Shown piece after piece: positions 25,457-35,503 of a stretch of 64,000 nt of DNA. The stretch spans positions 44,444-108,443 of the forward strand of contig JBBIMA010000003.1 in the NCBI GenBank assembly GCA_037444625.1. Reading direction: 5' to 3'. Under the pieces are notes generated by a model. It did no database searches. It saw only the letters and a list, made by a program, of their open reading frames with translations, and was not told where the DNA came from. Position 1 is the first letter of the stretch. Every line of letters begins with the position of its first letter. The translations under genes were made by a program, and so were the position numbers. Source of the stretch: DTHT01 sp037444625. GTDB taxonomy: Bacteria; Acidobacteriota; Terriglobia; Bryobacterales; Bryobacteraceae.

Positions 25457-25510
25457 ATGGCTTGCAAGACGCCGAAGAAGGCGGCCAAGAAGGCCACCAA
25501 GAAGAAGTAG
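25457..25510 (+). CDS. 17-residue lysine-rich micropeptide
   Basis: Encodes MACKTPKKAAKKATKKK. Eight of 17 residues are Lys, and the KKAAKKATKKK pattern resembles the basic tails of histone H1-like and HU-like bacterial proteins, so nucleic-acid or ribosome binding is a guess. Support for a real gene is unusually good for its size: GGGAGG (25444-25449) sits 7 nt before the ATG, a near-consensus promoter lies at 25352-25380, and the leader is structured. It has one Cys at position 3 and no signal peptide or membrane segment. The same DNA could instead act as a small RNA. Larger frames reaching further upstream read through non-coding DNA and are rejected. Confidence 0.55.
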   Translation: MACKTPKKAAKKATKKK

Positions 25511-25523
25511 CCGCTTTTCGGGA

Positions 25524-25560
25524 GCGCCCTGGGCGGACCTCTCGCGTGCGCGCAGGGCGC
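25524..25560 (+). terminator. Possible stem-loop after the micropeptide gene
   Basis: GCGCCCTG (25524-25531) pairs with CAGGGCGC (25553-25560) over a 21-nt loop, starting 14 nt after the stop codon and ending just before the convergent sulfatase stop. No T-run follows, so factor-independent termination is uncertain. Confidence 0.3.
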
Positions 25561-25570
25561 GATCCCCACC

Positions 25571-27022
25571 TCAGAGGGGCAGCGACAAGCGGTCGCCCGT
25601 CCGCTTCTGCCACTCTCGTATTCTGACGCTCAACCGCCGGGCCTCCGGGTGGGGGTAAAGGTTCCGCATCTCGAAGGGATCGCGCCGGCGATCGAACAGC
25701 ATCGAGACGTCGGCGTCGTGCAGGACCAGCTTCCAGCCGTCGGGAGTGATCACCGTACGCCCGTTGGGTCCTCCCTCGGCAGGATCCGTCGTCCACTGGA
25801 TGAAGACGTCCTCCGGCGGGCGATCGCCCCGCAGGAAGCCCAATAAACTGCGCCCGTCCAGGCCGGGGTCGCGCGCGCCCATCAACTCCAGCAGGGTGGG
25901 GACCAGGTCAATGTGGCTCACCGGATGCTCGATGCGTTGCGGGCGGGCCTGGGCGAACGGCGCCCTTAGCAACAACGGCACGCGCACCGCCTCCTCGTAC
26001 ATCACGCTCTTGGCCATCAAGCTGTGCGATCCCATCATTTCGCCGTGGTCCGAGGTATGCACCACGATGGTGTTCTCGGCCTGGCCGGAAACCTCCAGAG
26101 CCCAGAGGATTCGGGCGAAGGCCTGGTCCACCAGCGAGCACAGGCCGGCGTAGTTGCGCTGCATGCGCCGCCAGCCCTCCGGCCTCTGCAAATCGAATCC
26201 CTCGCCGCCGGCCGCGAACTTCTTGCGCCGGTCCTGGTAGGACCGCGGCTCCGGGCCCTCGGGAATGCCCGGATAGTTCGGGGGTAAGGGCGTCTCCTGT
26301 TCGCTGTGCAGGTCGTTCAGGACGCTGGAAAAGGGCGTGTGCGGCTCCAGCGTGTTCACGTAGAGGATCCAGGGCTCGGCGCGATGTTCGAGGATGAACC
26401 TCACCGCCTCCTGAGCCAGGAACGAAGGTTTGGAGTGCTCGACGGGCAGGGTGGTGGCGAAGCGGCGGCTGAAGGAACCGGAGCTGTCCGGCTGGTAACC
26501 CAGACGCAACAGGAAGTGATGGTAGGAGCTGCGGGCGGAGCGATCGCGCCCGGGCGAGAAGTAACGGTTATAGATGTCTTCGATCGAGACCCAGTGCCGG
26601 AAGCCGTGCTGGGCGAACAGTTCGTCGCCCAGGTGCCACTTGCCCATGTAGGCGGTTCGGTAGGCGGAATCGCCCAGCAGCTCGGGCAGGGTCCTGGTCT
26701 CGGGCTGAAGGGGAATGTTGTTGCGCACGCATCCGTTGCGGTGAGGCCACAAGCCGGTGAGCACGGAAGAGCGGCTGGGAGTGCATACCGGCTGGGTCAC
26801 GTAGCAGCGGTCGAAAACCACGCTCTCGGCGGCCAGCCGGTTGAGCGCGGGAACGCGGTAGCGGTAGTTGCCGTAGGCGGCCATGGTGTCGGCGCGCTGC
26901 TGATCGGTCCACAACACCAGCAGATTGGGCTTGTCGCCCGGCCGGCGGGCGGCGCGCAGGACGCCCGGGCCGGCCGCCAGAGCGGCCAGGCCCTCCAGGG
27001 CGGTTCGTCGGGTGATCATCAC
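25571..27022 (-). CDS. Tat-exported type I sulfatase (formylglycine, Cys type)
   Basis: 483 residues. An N-terminal RR signal (ITRRTALEGLAALAAGPG) precedes an alkaline-phosphatase-fold sulfatase domain. The active-site motif C80-T-P-S-R is of the Cys type, to be converted to formylglycine. WTDQQRADTMAAYGN supplies early metal ligands and HTSDHGEMMGSH later ones. Substrate is unknown; carbohydrate sulfate esters are likely given the neighbours. A radical-SAM maturase gene lies at 36989-38185. Start: GTG 27022 or ATG 27019; TAGACT (minus strand, 27034-27029) lies exactly 6 nt before the GTG, suggesting a leaderless mRNA starting at the end of glmM. Confidence 0.88.
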   Translation of the reverse strand: MMITRRTALEGLAALAAGPGVLRAARRPGDKPNLLVLWTDQQRADTMAAYGNYRYRVPALNRLAAESVVFDRCYVTQPVCTPSRSSVLTGLWPHRNGCVRNNIPLQPETRTLPELLGDSAYRTAYMGKWHLGDELFAQHGFRHWVSIEDIYNRYFSPGRDRSARSSYHHFLLRLGYQPDSSGSFSRRFATTLPVEHSKPSFLAQEAVRFILEHRAEPWILYVNTLEPHTPFSSVLNDLHSEQETPLPPNYPGIPEGPEPRSYQDRRKKFAAGGEGFDLQRPEGWRRMQRNYAGLCSLVDQAFARILWALEVSGQAENTIVVHTSDHGEMMGSHSLMAKSVMYEEAVRVPLLLRAPFAQARPQRIEHPVSHIDLVPTLLELMGARDPGLDGRSLLGFLRGDRPPEDVFIQWTTDPAEGGPNGRTVITPDGWKLVLHDADVSMLFDRRRDPFEMRNLYPHPEARRLSVRIREWQKRTGDRLSLPL

Positions 27023-27031
27023 CCCGACAGT

Positions 27032-28456
27032 CTATCGCTCTCCGGGCGCGCGGCGTTCTCCCAACTCGGCTTCGATCGCGCCGGCGATCCGGGCGGCGAA
27101 GGCCTCGACCGCCTGGGCATCGGGCCCTTCCACCATGACGCGCACCACAGGTTCGGTGCCGGAGAAGCGCACCAGGACCCGCCCGGCCGGGCCGAAGGCC
27201 TGCTCGGCGGCGCGGATCGCCTCGGCCACCGAGGGCAGATCCTCCAGCGCGCGCCGGCGGCGCACGCCCACGTTAATGAGGCGCTGCGGATAGAGTTCCA
27301 GCTCGGCCGCCAGCGAGTCCAACCCGCGCCCGCTCTCCAGCAGGATCTCCAGCACCCGGAGTGCGGTCAGCAAGCCGTCTCCGGTAGTGGCGTACTCCAG
27401 AAAGATCACGTGGCCGGACTGCTCGCCGCCCAGCACGGCGCCCGTGCGCAGCATTTCCTCCAGCACGTATTTGTCGCCCACCGGCGTGCGTATCATGCGG
27501 ATGCCGCGGGCCTCCAGTGCGCGCTCCAGCCCGAGGTTCGACATCACGGTGGCGACCACGGCCGGACGGCCTCCGGGGCCGCTCAGCCGGCCCTGCGCGT
27601 GCAAGCGCAGGGCGGCCATCAGGAGCACGGCGTCGCCGTCCACCACGCGGCCGTCGGGAGCGACGAAGATGGCGCGGTCGGCATCGCCGTCGAAGGCCAC
27701 GCCCAGGTCCGCCTTCTCGGCCAGCACCAGGCGCCGCAAGCCTTCCACGTGCAAGGCGCCGCACTCGTGATTGATATTGCGCCCGTCGGGCGCACAGCCC
27801 ATGGCGACGACGCGCGCGCCCAGGCGCTCGAACAGCTCCGGGGCCAGCGCCGAGGCCGCGCCGTGGCCGCAATCGAGCGCCAGCTTCAGGCCGGCGAGCG
27901 AATGGGGGAAAGTGCCCGCCAGGTATCGCTCGTAACGCCGGCCCATCTCCGGCTCGGGGTTCAGAGCGGCGGGCGCCGCCTCCCACCCGCTCTCCAGCAA
28001 CTGGAAAATCCGTTGCTCGACGGCGTGTTCCTGCGCGTCCGGCAGTTTGTAGCCCGACTGGCCGAAGACCTTGATGCCGTTGTCCTGGTAGGGATTGTGG
28101 GAGGCCGAAATCATGACGCCCGCCCGGAAGGCATCGGTGCGGGTCAGATAGGCGAGCCCCGGCGTGGTGATGACGCCGGCGAAACGCGGGCGGACACCGG
28201 CTCGCGCCAGCCCGCCGGCCACCTGAGCCGCCAGCCAGGGGCCGGACTCGCGGGTATCCATGCCCAGGAGCACTTCGGGCTGCCCGGCCGAGTCGCTGAC
28301 CGCCTCACCCAACGCGGCGCCCAGCGCGTACGCCGTGCGGGCGTCCAGTGGGAACTCCCCGGCCACTCCTCGGATGCCGTCGGTGCCGAACAGGCGGCGG
28401 CCCGCCCCGCCGGAGGCCCGCCGGCCGGGCCTATGGGCGGGGGTCGGTCCCTGCAT
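27032..28456 (-). CDS. glmM: Phosphoglucosamine mutase
   Basis: 474 residues. It converts glucosamine-6-phosphate to glucosamine-1-phosphate for UDP-GlcNAc and peptidoglycan. The N-terminal LFGTDGIRGVAGE, the phosphoserine loop SASHNP (Ser119), the metal loop DGDADR and the C-terminal RFSGTEPVVRVMVEG are all present. The only usable start, ATG 28456, adds about 20 Arg/Gly-rich residues before the conserved LFGTDG and overlaps ybbR by 26 bp, so translation is probably coupled. It is third in the cdaA-ybbR-glmM operon. Confidence 0.95.
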   Translation of the reverse strand: MQGPTPAHRPGRRASGGAGRRLFGTDGIRGVAGEFPLDARTAYALGAALGEAVSDSAGQPEVLLGMDTRESGPWLAAQVAGGLARAGVRPRFAGVITTPGLAYLTRTDAFRAGVMISASHNPYQDNGIKVFGQSGYKLPDAQEHAVEQRIFQLLESGWEAAPAALNPEPEMGRRYERYLAGTFPHSLAGLKLALDCGHGAASALAPELFERLGARVVAMGCAPDGRNINHECGALHVEGLRRLVLAEKADLGVAFDGDADRAIFVAPDGRVVDGDAVLLMAALRLHAQGRLSGPGGRPAVVATVMSNLGLERALEARGIRMIRTPVGDKYVLEEMLRTGAVLGGEQSGHVIFLEYATTGDGLLTALRVLEILLESGRGLDSLAAELELYPQRLINVGVRRRRALEDLPSVAEAIRAAEQAFGPAGRVLVRFSGTEPVVRVMVEGPDAQAVEAFAARIAGAIEAELGERRAPGER

Positions 28457-29102
28457 CGCTGGCGCTCACAAGCTTGATCTGAACCTTCACCACCGCGGTG
28501 TTCTCCAGGCGGACCTCCGGATCCCGGATGAACACGTGGCTGTGATACTGCTGCACGCCGGCGGTTTCGGCCGGCTCGATCGGATCGGTCTCGACAAAAT
28601 CCACCTGATGCACGCGGCTCTCCGGTCCCAGGATAGCCACCTCGGGCGGTTCGACCCGCTGGAACTCGATCCGCCAGCCCGGCCGGAGTCCGGTGAAATG
28701 CGGCCGCACGGGCACCACCCGTCGAACGCGGCGATCGAAGCGCAGCCGCACCTGGGCGGGCGCGGCCCGCACCAGATTCAGCCCCGCGGGCAGCTTCACC
28801 TGATCCGCTGTGATGCTGAAGGTGCGCTCGCCCGGATGGTCAATGCCGGCCAGATCCAACACCACCGCGGGCGAGGATTGCTCGAAGTTCCGCACGCGCG
28901 CCGAGGGACCCCGCACCTCCAGGCGCACTCGCTCGGCCGACTCCGGCACGATCTCCAGCTCCGCCGGGACGTTCGCGTACTCGATGGGGGCCGAAATCGA
29001 AGTCACCAGCTCGGGGCTGCCCACGAAGGTCAGCCAGAGCGCCACCGCCAGCGCCAGGGAAAGCAGCTTCCAGCCGAGATTCTCCAGCAGCCAGCGCCTC
29101 AT
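28431..29102 (-). CDS. cdaR: YbbR-domain protein, CdaA regulator
   Basis: 223 residues starting at ATG 29102, which overlaps the cdaA stop (ATGA); the longer frame to 29144 reads back into cdaA. One N-terminal membrane helix (LLSLALAVALWLTFV, about 13-27) is followed by extracytoplasmic YbbR repeats. In other bacteria YbbR/CdaR binds CdaA and modulates c-di-AMP synthesis. Position between cdaA and glmM is the conserved arrangement. Confidence 0.88.
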   Translation of the reverse strand: MRRWLLENLGWKLLSLALAVALWLTFVGSPELVTSISAPIEYANVPAELEIVPESAERVRLEVRGPSARVRNFEQSSPAVVLDLAGIDHPGERTFSITADQVKLPAGLNLVRAAPAQVRLRFDRRVRRVVPVRPHFTGLRPGWRIEFQRVEPPEVAILGPESRVHQVDFVETDPIEPAETAGVQQYHSHVFIRDPEVRLENTAVVKVQIKLVSASDAGTDPRP

Positions 29103-29965
29103 CCCCGTCCGGCGCCGCGGCGCGAGGCCGGCGCCTCCTCCCATCCTTTCTCACCTTCCTGGGCCGCGGCCGAGATCGCCTGCGGGCGAAGCCGATAGCC
29201 GAAGTGCCGGGCGATGCGCTCCTCGACCTGTTCCAGCGTCAGGTTCAGCTCGATCTTGCCGAAGGCAGCCGCCGAGATGCGCCCGGTCTCTTCGGAAACC
29301 ACCAGCGTCAGCGCGTCGCTTTCCTCGGTGATGCCGATCGCCGCGCGGTGCCGGGTTCCCAACTCGGCCGCCACCGCCGGGTTGGTGCTGAGCGGCAGGA
29401 AGCAGGCGGCGGCCGCGATCCGATCGCCTTGAATGATCACCGCCCCGTCGTGCAGCGGGCCGCCCGGCTGGAAGATACTCAACAGCAGGTCGCGCGTCAA
29501 GGCGGCGTCCAGCAACCGGCCGCTCTCGACGAAAGTCCGCAGGCCCATGTCCCGCTCCAACACGATCAGGGCCCCGAACTTGCGCTGGCTCAGCCGGCTC
29601 AAAGCCCACAGGACTTCATCGGTGGACTCGCGCCGCTGAAGCCGCCCGCCCAGTCCCAACCAGCGGCGCCGCCCGATGCGCGCCAGCGTCCGGCGGATCT
29701 CGGACTGAAACAATACGATCAGGGCGATGGCGGTGTAAGGCACCAGGTTGGCCAGGATCGAACGAACCAAGTCCAGCCCTAACCAGATCGAACCCAGATA
29801 GACCAGCAGCAGCACTCCCAGGCCGGCCAGCACTTGCGCGGCGCGGGTGCCTCGCACCACCAGGATAAGCTGGTAAATCAGGAAGGCCACCACCAGAATG
29901 TCCACCACCGCCGTGAAGGTCAGTTTGGGCAGCGATGATGTCAGCGGTCCAAGCGCAGCAGGCAT
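29099..29965 (-). CDS. cdaA: Membrane diadenylate cyclase
   Basis: 288 residues. About three transmembrane helices (17-90) precede a DisA_N catalytic domain that makes c-di-AMP from two ATP. The catalytic D173-G-A and R205-H-R (GTRHRAA) motifs are intact. The C-terminal tail (after about 255) is variable and charged. A candidate extended -10 (TGCGATAAT, minus strand) lies 14 nt before the ATG with no Shine-Dalgarno sequence, so the leader may be only about 7 nt. First gene of the cdaA-ybbR-glmM operon. Confidence 0.95.
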   Translation of the reverse strand: MPAALGPLTSSLPKLTFTAVVDILVVAFLIYQLILVVRGTRAAQVLAGLGVLLLVYLGSIWLGLDLVRSILANLVPYTAIALIVLFQSEIRRTLARIGRRRWLGLGGRLQRRESTDEVLWALSRLSQRKFGALIVLERDMGLRTFVESGRLLDAALTRDLLLSIFQPGGPLHDGAVIIQGDRIAAAACFLPLSTNPAVAAELGTRHRAAIGITEESDALTLVVSEETGRISAAAFGKIELNLTLEQVEERIARHFGYRLRPQAISAAAQEGEKGWEEAPASRRGAGRG

Positions 29966-29979
29966 GAGCCGGCGTTACT

Positions 29980-29988
29980 ATTATCGCA
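29980..29988 (-). promoter_or_regulatory. Extended -10 element before cdaA
   Basis: Minus strand TGC-GATAAT (29988-29980): TGn extension plus a hexamer matching 5 of 6 bases of TATAAT. No good -35 is visible, as expected for an extended -10 promoter. It lies 14 nt before the cdaA ATG. Confidence 0.45.
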
Positions 29989-30039
29989 GGGCGGCCGGTA
30001 AATCGGATAGATCCTGACCCTCGGGGGGCAATGGCGCCC

Positions 30040-30816
30040 TCAGGCCCGGCCCGTCAGCAGCACCCGCGAAGGATAAAAGGCTTGCCGCACCAGGCGTTCC
30101 CCGATCAGGCGTAAGCGGGCGGCGTGCAGCAACTCGGGAAGCCGCCGGCCGATGGGCCGCCCCCAGAAAGCGGGCGCCAACTGCCCGGCCAGGCGGTAGA
30201 GCCGGTCGAAGCCGCGGCCGTCCTCGCCGATGGCGACCAGAGTCAGCGAGCCCCGCCGGCGCAGCACGCGCCGCATCTCCCCCAGGGCGCGCAGAATGTC
30301 TTCCGGCGCCAGCAGCTCGAGCAGATAGCAGCAGATCACCGCGTCGAAGGACTCGTCGCGGAAGGGCATCGAGCGCGCATCCACCGCCTGGCAGTGGGCC
30401 CGCACGCCGGGAAAGCCGCGCCGGATGAGCCGGTGGGTGCGGGCCGCCATCCGGGGCGAGAGGTCCACACCCACCGTGCATCCGGCCGGGTTGGCGCGCA
30501 CCAGCCGACGAAACATTTCGCCCGAGCCGGTGGCCACCTCCAGCACCTGCATTCCGTCCCGAATTCCCGCCATCTCCAGCGCACAGCGGTGTGCCCGGGA
30601 GTGGAACAACAAGGAAGGCAAAGGATAGACCGCCGCCAGCCGATCATACACACGCCGGGTGCGCGCGGCCATAGTGCGCGACACGCCGTCGCCGCCCGGG
30701 CCCGCAAAGGCAGGCGCCCGCCGCGGCGGTTCCCGGCTGCCGGCCGGCCGGGGGGAGGCGCCCCGGACTCCGGAGAGGTCCGAGTCGCCGCGGGGAGGCG
30801 AGGAAAATCTGCTCAT
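30040..30816 (-). CDS. SAM-dependent class I methyltransferase
   Basis: 258 residues from ATG 30816. The Rossmann-type methyltransferase core runs from about residue 60: VYDRLAAVYPLPSLLF, motif I MQVLEVATGSGEMF, GVDLSPRMAA, MPFRDESFDAVICCYLLELL and RRRGSLTLVAIGED. It is like UbiE/Coq5-type or phospholipid methyltransferases, but the substrate is not clear. The first 48 residues are Pro/Arg/Gly-rich and may be untranslated; ATG 30672 (210 residues) is a credible alternative. The frame open to 30918 would overlap the sensor kinase by 80 bp and is unlikely. It follows the kinase gene on the same strand. Confidence 0.8.
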   Translation of the reverse strand: MSRFSSPPRGDSDLSGVRGASPRPAGSREPPRRAPAFAGPGGDGVSRTMAARTRRVYDRLAAVYPLPSLLFHSRAHRCALEMAGIRDGMQVLEVATGSGEMFRRLVRANPAGCTVGVDLSPRMAARTHRLIRRGFPGVRAHCQAVDARSMPFRDESFDAVICCYLLELLAPEDILRALGEMRRVLRRRGSLTLVAIGEDGRGFDRLYRLAGQLAPAFWGRPIGRRLPELLHAARLRLIGERLVRQAFYPSRVLLTGRA

Positions 30817-30838
30817 GCTTGCCCGAGGCAACAACGGC

Positions 30839-32155
30839 TCAGGCAAGCTGCGCCACGCCGGCCTGTAATTCAGGCATCTCGATTTGAACGCGGGTGCCCT
30901 GGCCGGGCTTGCTGTCAATCCACATGCGGTAATCGGAGCCGAAGAGCACTTTGAGCCTCTCGTTGACGTTGCTGACGCCGATGCCCTCCTCGAGCAGGGT
31001 GGCCAGGCGGGCCTCGGGAATTCCTACCCCGTCATCCTCCACCAGCAGGTGCAGGCGCCCGTCCCTCAGGAAGGCGTGCAGCCGGATGGTGCCGCCTTCG
31101 ATCTTGCTGGACAGCCCGTGCCGCACGCAATTCTCCACCAGCGGCTGGAGCAGCATGCTGGGCACCAGCCGATCCAAGGCGGCCGGGTCCACTTGCTTGT
31201 CGAAACGCAGCTTGTCGCCGAAGCGCACCATCTCGATCGAGAGATAGTCCTCGATGAAGTCCACCTCCTCGGCCAGGGCGTTGAAATTGTCGTGTCGGCG
31301 CAGCAGGCGGCGCAGGATGCTGGAAAGCTTGTAGAGCACGGCCCGCGCCTGATCGGGATCGGTGCGAATCAAGGAGGAGACCGTGTTCAGGGTGTTGAAC
31401 AGGAAGTGCGGGTTGATCTGGCGGCTGAGAGCGTCCAGGCGGGCCTGAATCAACAGGCGCTGCTGCTCCTCCAGTTTCCGCTCGTTGCGGGTGTTGTTCC
31501 AGATCTTCAGCGGCAGCGTGACGGCGAACAGCGTGGCGACGTAGACCGCCGCCTGGGCCAGCGGATGGGGCCGCGGCCAGGTGGGCCGGATGGCGAACAG
31601 CCAGCGCGGGAAGAAATGATCCAGCGTCAGACGCAGAAACTCGCTGCTCAAGATGGCCAGCAGGAAGAACATCTGAAAAGCCGCCCGGGCGTGCTCGTGG
31701 TTGCGCCGAAAGAAGCGATATATGCGCAAATCCAAGAAGGGCGAGAAGCGCCAGATCTGCTCGGTGTCCGGGGCGCAGTTGCGCAGCAGGCCGCCCAGGG
31801 CGCCGACCCCGGCCAGCAAGGGCAGCGTCAGGTATTCGTGTTTGAGCATGGCCGGGATCGAGATCAGCGCCCCCGAGAGCAGCCCCGTGACGTAACCTCC
31901 CAGCAGGCCGGCCAGCAGACTGGCCTCCAGGCCCAGATCCACCGCCTGGTAAACCCCCCGGGTGACGATGCGGATCGTGGCCCCGGCTCCGAAAATGCTC
32001 GCGAAGCTCAGGGCCAGCAACAGCCGCTGGCTCAGGGTCCGCTGCTCGCGCATCAACATGCGCTGGAAGGCGCCCGAACGCGCCAGAAAGCTGGCCAGCA
32101 AAGTCACCACGCCCAGCTTCACCAGCAGAACGATCAGATATTGCTCCAGCGCCAT
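30839..32155 (-). CDS. LytS-type sensor histidine kinase
   Basis: 438 residues. About six N-terminal membrane helices (5-220) resemble the 5TM-LYT sensor domain (GGYVTGLLSGALISIP). They are followed by a His_kinase domain with QINPHFLFNTLNTVSSLI (phospho-acceptor His250) and an HATPase domain (LLQPLVENCVRHG, EDDGVGIPEA, GIGVSNVNERL). LytS homologues usually pair with a LytTR response regulator, but none is adjacent, so this is an orphan kinase in the window. It diverges from ribA and shares a symmetric -10 element with it. Confidence 0.88.
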   Translation of the reverse strand: MALEQYLIVLLVKLGVVTLLASFLARSGAFQRMLMREQRTLSQRLLLALSFASIFGAGATIRIVTRGVYQAVDLGLEASLLAGLLGGYVTGLLSGALISIPAMLKHEYLTLPLLAGVGALGGLLRNCAPDTEQIWRFSPFLDLRIYRFFRRNHEHARAAFQMFFLLAILSSEFLRLTLDHFFPRWLFAIRPTWPRPHPLAQAAVYVATLFAVTLPLKIWNNTRNERKLEEQQRLLIQARLDALSRQINPHFLFNTLNTVSSLIRTDPDQARAVLYKLSSILRRLLRRHDNFNALAEEVDFIEDYLSIEMVRFGDKLRFDKQVDPAALDRLVPSMLLQPLVENCVRHGLSSKIEGGTIRLHAFLRDGRLHLLVEDDGVGIPEARLATLLEEGIGVSNVNERLKVLFGSDYRMWIDSKPGQGTRVQIEMPELQAGVAQLA

Positions 32156-32183
32156 CTTCCGGCTGCGCCCGCCTGCCGCTGTT

Positions 32184-32193
32184 CATTATAATG
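32184..32193. promoter_or_regulatory. Palindromic bidirectional -10 between the kinase gene and ribA
   Basis: CATTATAATG is a perfect 10-bp palindrome that presents TATAAT on both strands (plus 32187-32192; minus 32190-32185). It lies 27 nt upstream of the ribA ATG and 29 nt from the kinase ATG. No strong -35 is seen on either side. The symmetry suggests divergent transcription from one melting site. Confidence 0.5.
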
Positions 32194-32219
32194 GATGCTA
32201 GCGGCCCGATATTCCTCTG

Positions 32220-32840
32220 ATGTCCCAGGACGGCTCAAGGCAGGGATTCCGCAAGGTGGCCGAAGCCGACTTTCCCAGCCGCTTCGGGCACTTCCGCATC
32301 TACGGTTTCGAAGAGCGCCGCGGGGGCGCCGTCGAAGAAGCCGTGGTGTTGAAGATGGGCGAGCTGTCCGGCGACACGCCTCCGCTGGTGCGCATCCACT
32401 CCCAGTGCCTGACCGGGGACGTCTTCCACAGCCTGCGCTGCGATTGCCGGAGCCAGCTTGAAATGTCGCTGGACCGCATCGCCGAGGAGGGGCGCGGCCT
32501 GCTGATTTACGAGCACCAGGAGGGCCGCGGCATCGGCCTGCTGAACAAACTGCGCGCCTACCAGTTGCAGGACCAGGGGGCCGACACCGTCGAGGCCAAT
32601 CGCAAGCTCGGCTTCCAGCCGGACCACCGCAACTACCGCTTGCCCGCCAGAATCCTGGCCTACTTCGGCGTCTCCGCCGTCCGCCTGCTGTCGAACAACC
32701 CGGACAAGATCCGCGCCCTGGAGGCGGCGGGCATCCGGGTGGTCGAGCGCGTCCCCTGCCAGGCCGAGCCGGTGGATTCCATGACCGGCTACCTGCGGAC
32801 CAAGAAGGAAAAGCTGGGCCACCTGCTGGAAGGGCTCTGA
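32220..32840 (+). CDS. ribA: GTP cyclohydrolase II
   Basis: 206 residues; first step of riboflavin synthesis. Zinc ligands are visible in CLTGDVFHSLRCDC, the catalytic region in YEHQEGRGIGLLNKLRAYQLQD and in the closing VRLLSNNPDK. It is a stand-alone RibA without the RibB (DHBP synthase) domain. No Shine-Dalgarno sequence is visible; GATATT occurs 6 nt before the ATG in addition to the perfect TATAAT further upstream. It converges on the phosphatase gene with 17 bp between them. Confidence 0.93.
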   Translation: MSQDGSRQGFRKVAEADFPSRFGHFRIYGFEERRGGAVEEAVVLKMGELSGDTPPLVRIHSQCLTGDVFHSLRCDCRSQLEMSLDRIAEEGRGLLIYEHQEGRGIGLLNKLRAYQLQDQGADTVEANRKLGFQPDHRNYRLPARILAYFGVSAVRLLSNNPDKIRALEAAGIRVVERVPCQAEPVDSMTGYLRTKKEKLGHLLEGL

Positions 32841-32857
32841 GGCGCGGGCGCCGCTGC

Positions 32858-33487
32858 TCAGCCGAGCAGCTCGCGCAGATCGTTCACCCAATAGTCGGGT
32901 TGGCGCCGAGCCAGCTCGGCCGGGTCGCCGTAACCGTAGCGCACGGCGCAAACCCGCACGCCGGCGCGCCGCCCCGCTTCCATGTCGGCCGGGGAGTCGC
33001 CCACCAGCAGGCAGTCTTCCGGCCGGGCCTCCAGGGCCGTCAGGGCGGCGTAAATCACGTCGGGCGCAGGCTTGGGCGGAAAGCCGTCGGTGCCTTGCGG
33101 ATGGTCAAAATGCTCGAGCAGGCCGAACTGTTCGAGCACGGCGCGGACCGTAGCGGTGCTTTTGATGGTGGCGGTGGCCTTGCGTCCTCCCAGGGCCGCC
33201 AGGGTCTCGCGCACGCCGGGATAAACCCGCGTCAGGCGATGGCCGCGGGCCGGGTAAACCTGCCGGTAGCGCTCGATCAGTCGGCGGCGCTCCTCCTCGC
33301 CGGAGTCGGGCAGCAGGTCGCGGAACATTTCCTCCAGATGGACGCCGATGTAGCGCTTGAGGCGCTCGTCGCTGAGGCCGTCGGCGGTCCGGCCCCCAAG
33401 GACCTCGCGCACGGCGGCGCAGATGTCGGCGGCCGAGTCCAGCAGGGTGCCGTCCACGTCGAACAGGTACACGGGAAACCGGCGCAT
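32858..33487 (-). CDS. gph: HAD-family phosphatase, phosphoglycolate phosphatase-like
   Basis: 209 residues, HAD subfamily IA. Motif I is DVDGTLLDSAADI, motif II/III lies around IKSTATVRAVLEQF and FPPKPAPD, and motif IV is VGDSPADMEAGRRAG. The helical cap sits between about 20 and 85. Best match by pattern is Gph/PpaX, which clears 2-phosphoglycolate or pyrophosphate; exact substrate is unproven. It lies 32 bp downstream of ftsH on the same strand and may be cotranscribed. Confidence 0.8.
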   Translation of the reverse strand: MRRFPVYLFDVDGTLLDSAADICAAVREVLGGRTADGLSDERLKRYIGVHLEEMFRDLLPDSGEEERRRLIERYRQVYPARGHRLTRVYPGVRETLAALGGRKATATIKSTATVRAVLEQFGLLEHFDHPQGTDGFPPKPAPDVIYAALTALEARPEDCLLVGDSPADMEAGRRAGVRVCAVRYGYGDPAELARRQPDYWVNDLRELLG

Positions 33488-33519
33488 GGCGTTTGGGGAA
33501 GGAACCGGCAGGCGGCCCG

Positions 33520-35427
<1,908 letters not shown>

Positions 35428-35503
35428 GTTCTCTCCCGCCGGCCGAGGCCGGCCGCCGCACGCCCTCCATACCTGTTAGACGCCGCCGGCCGCCGCCGCG
35501 ACT

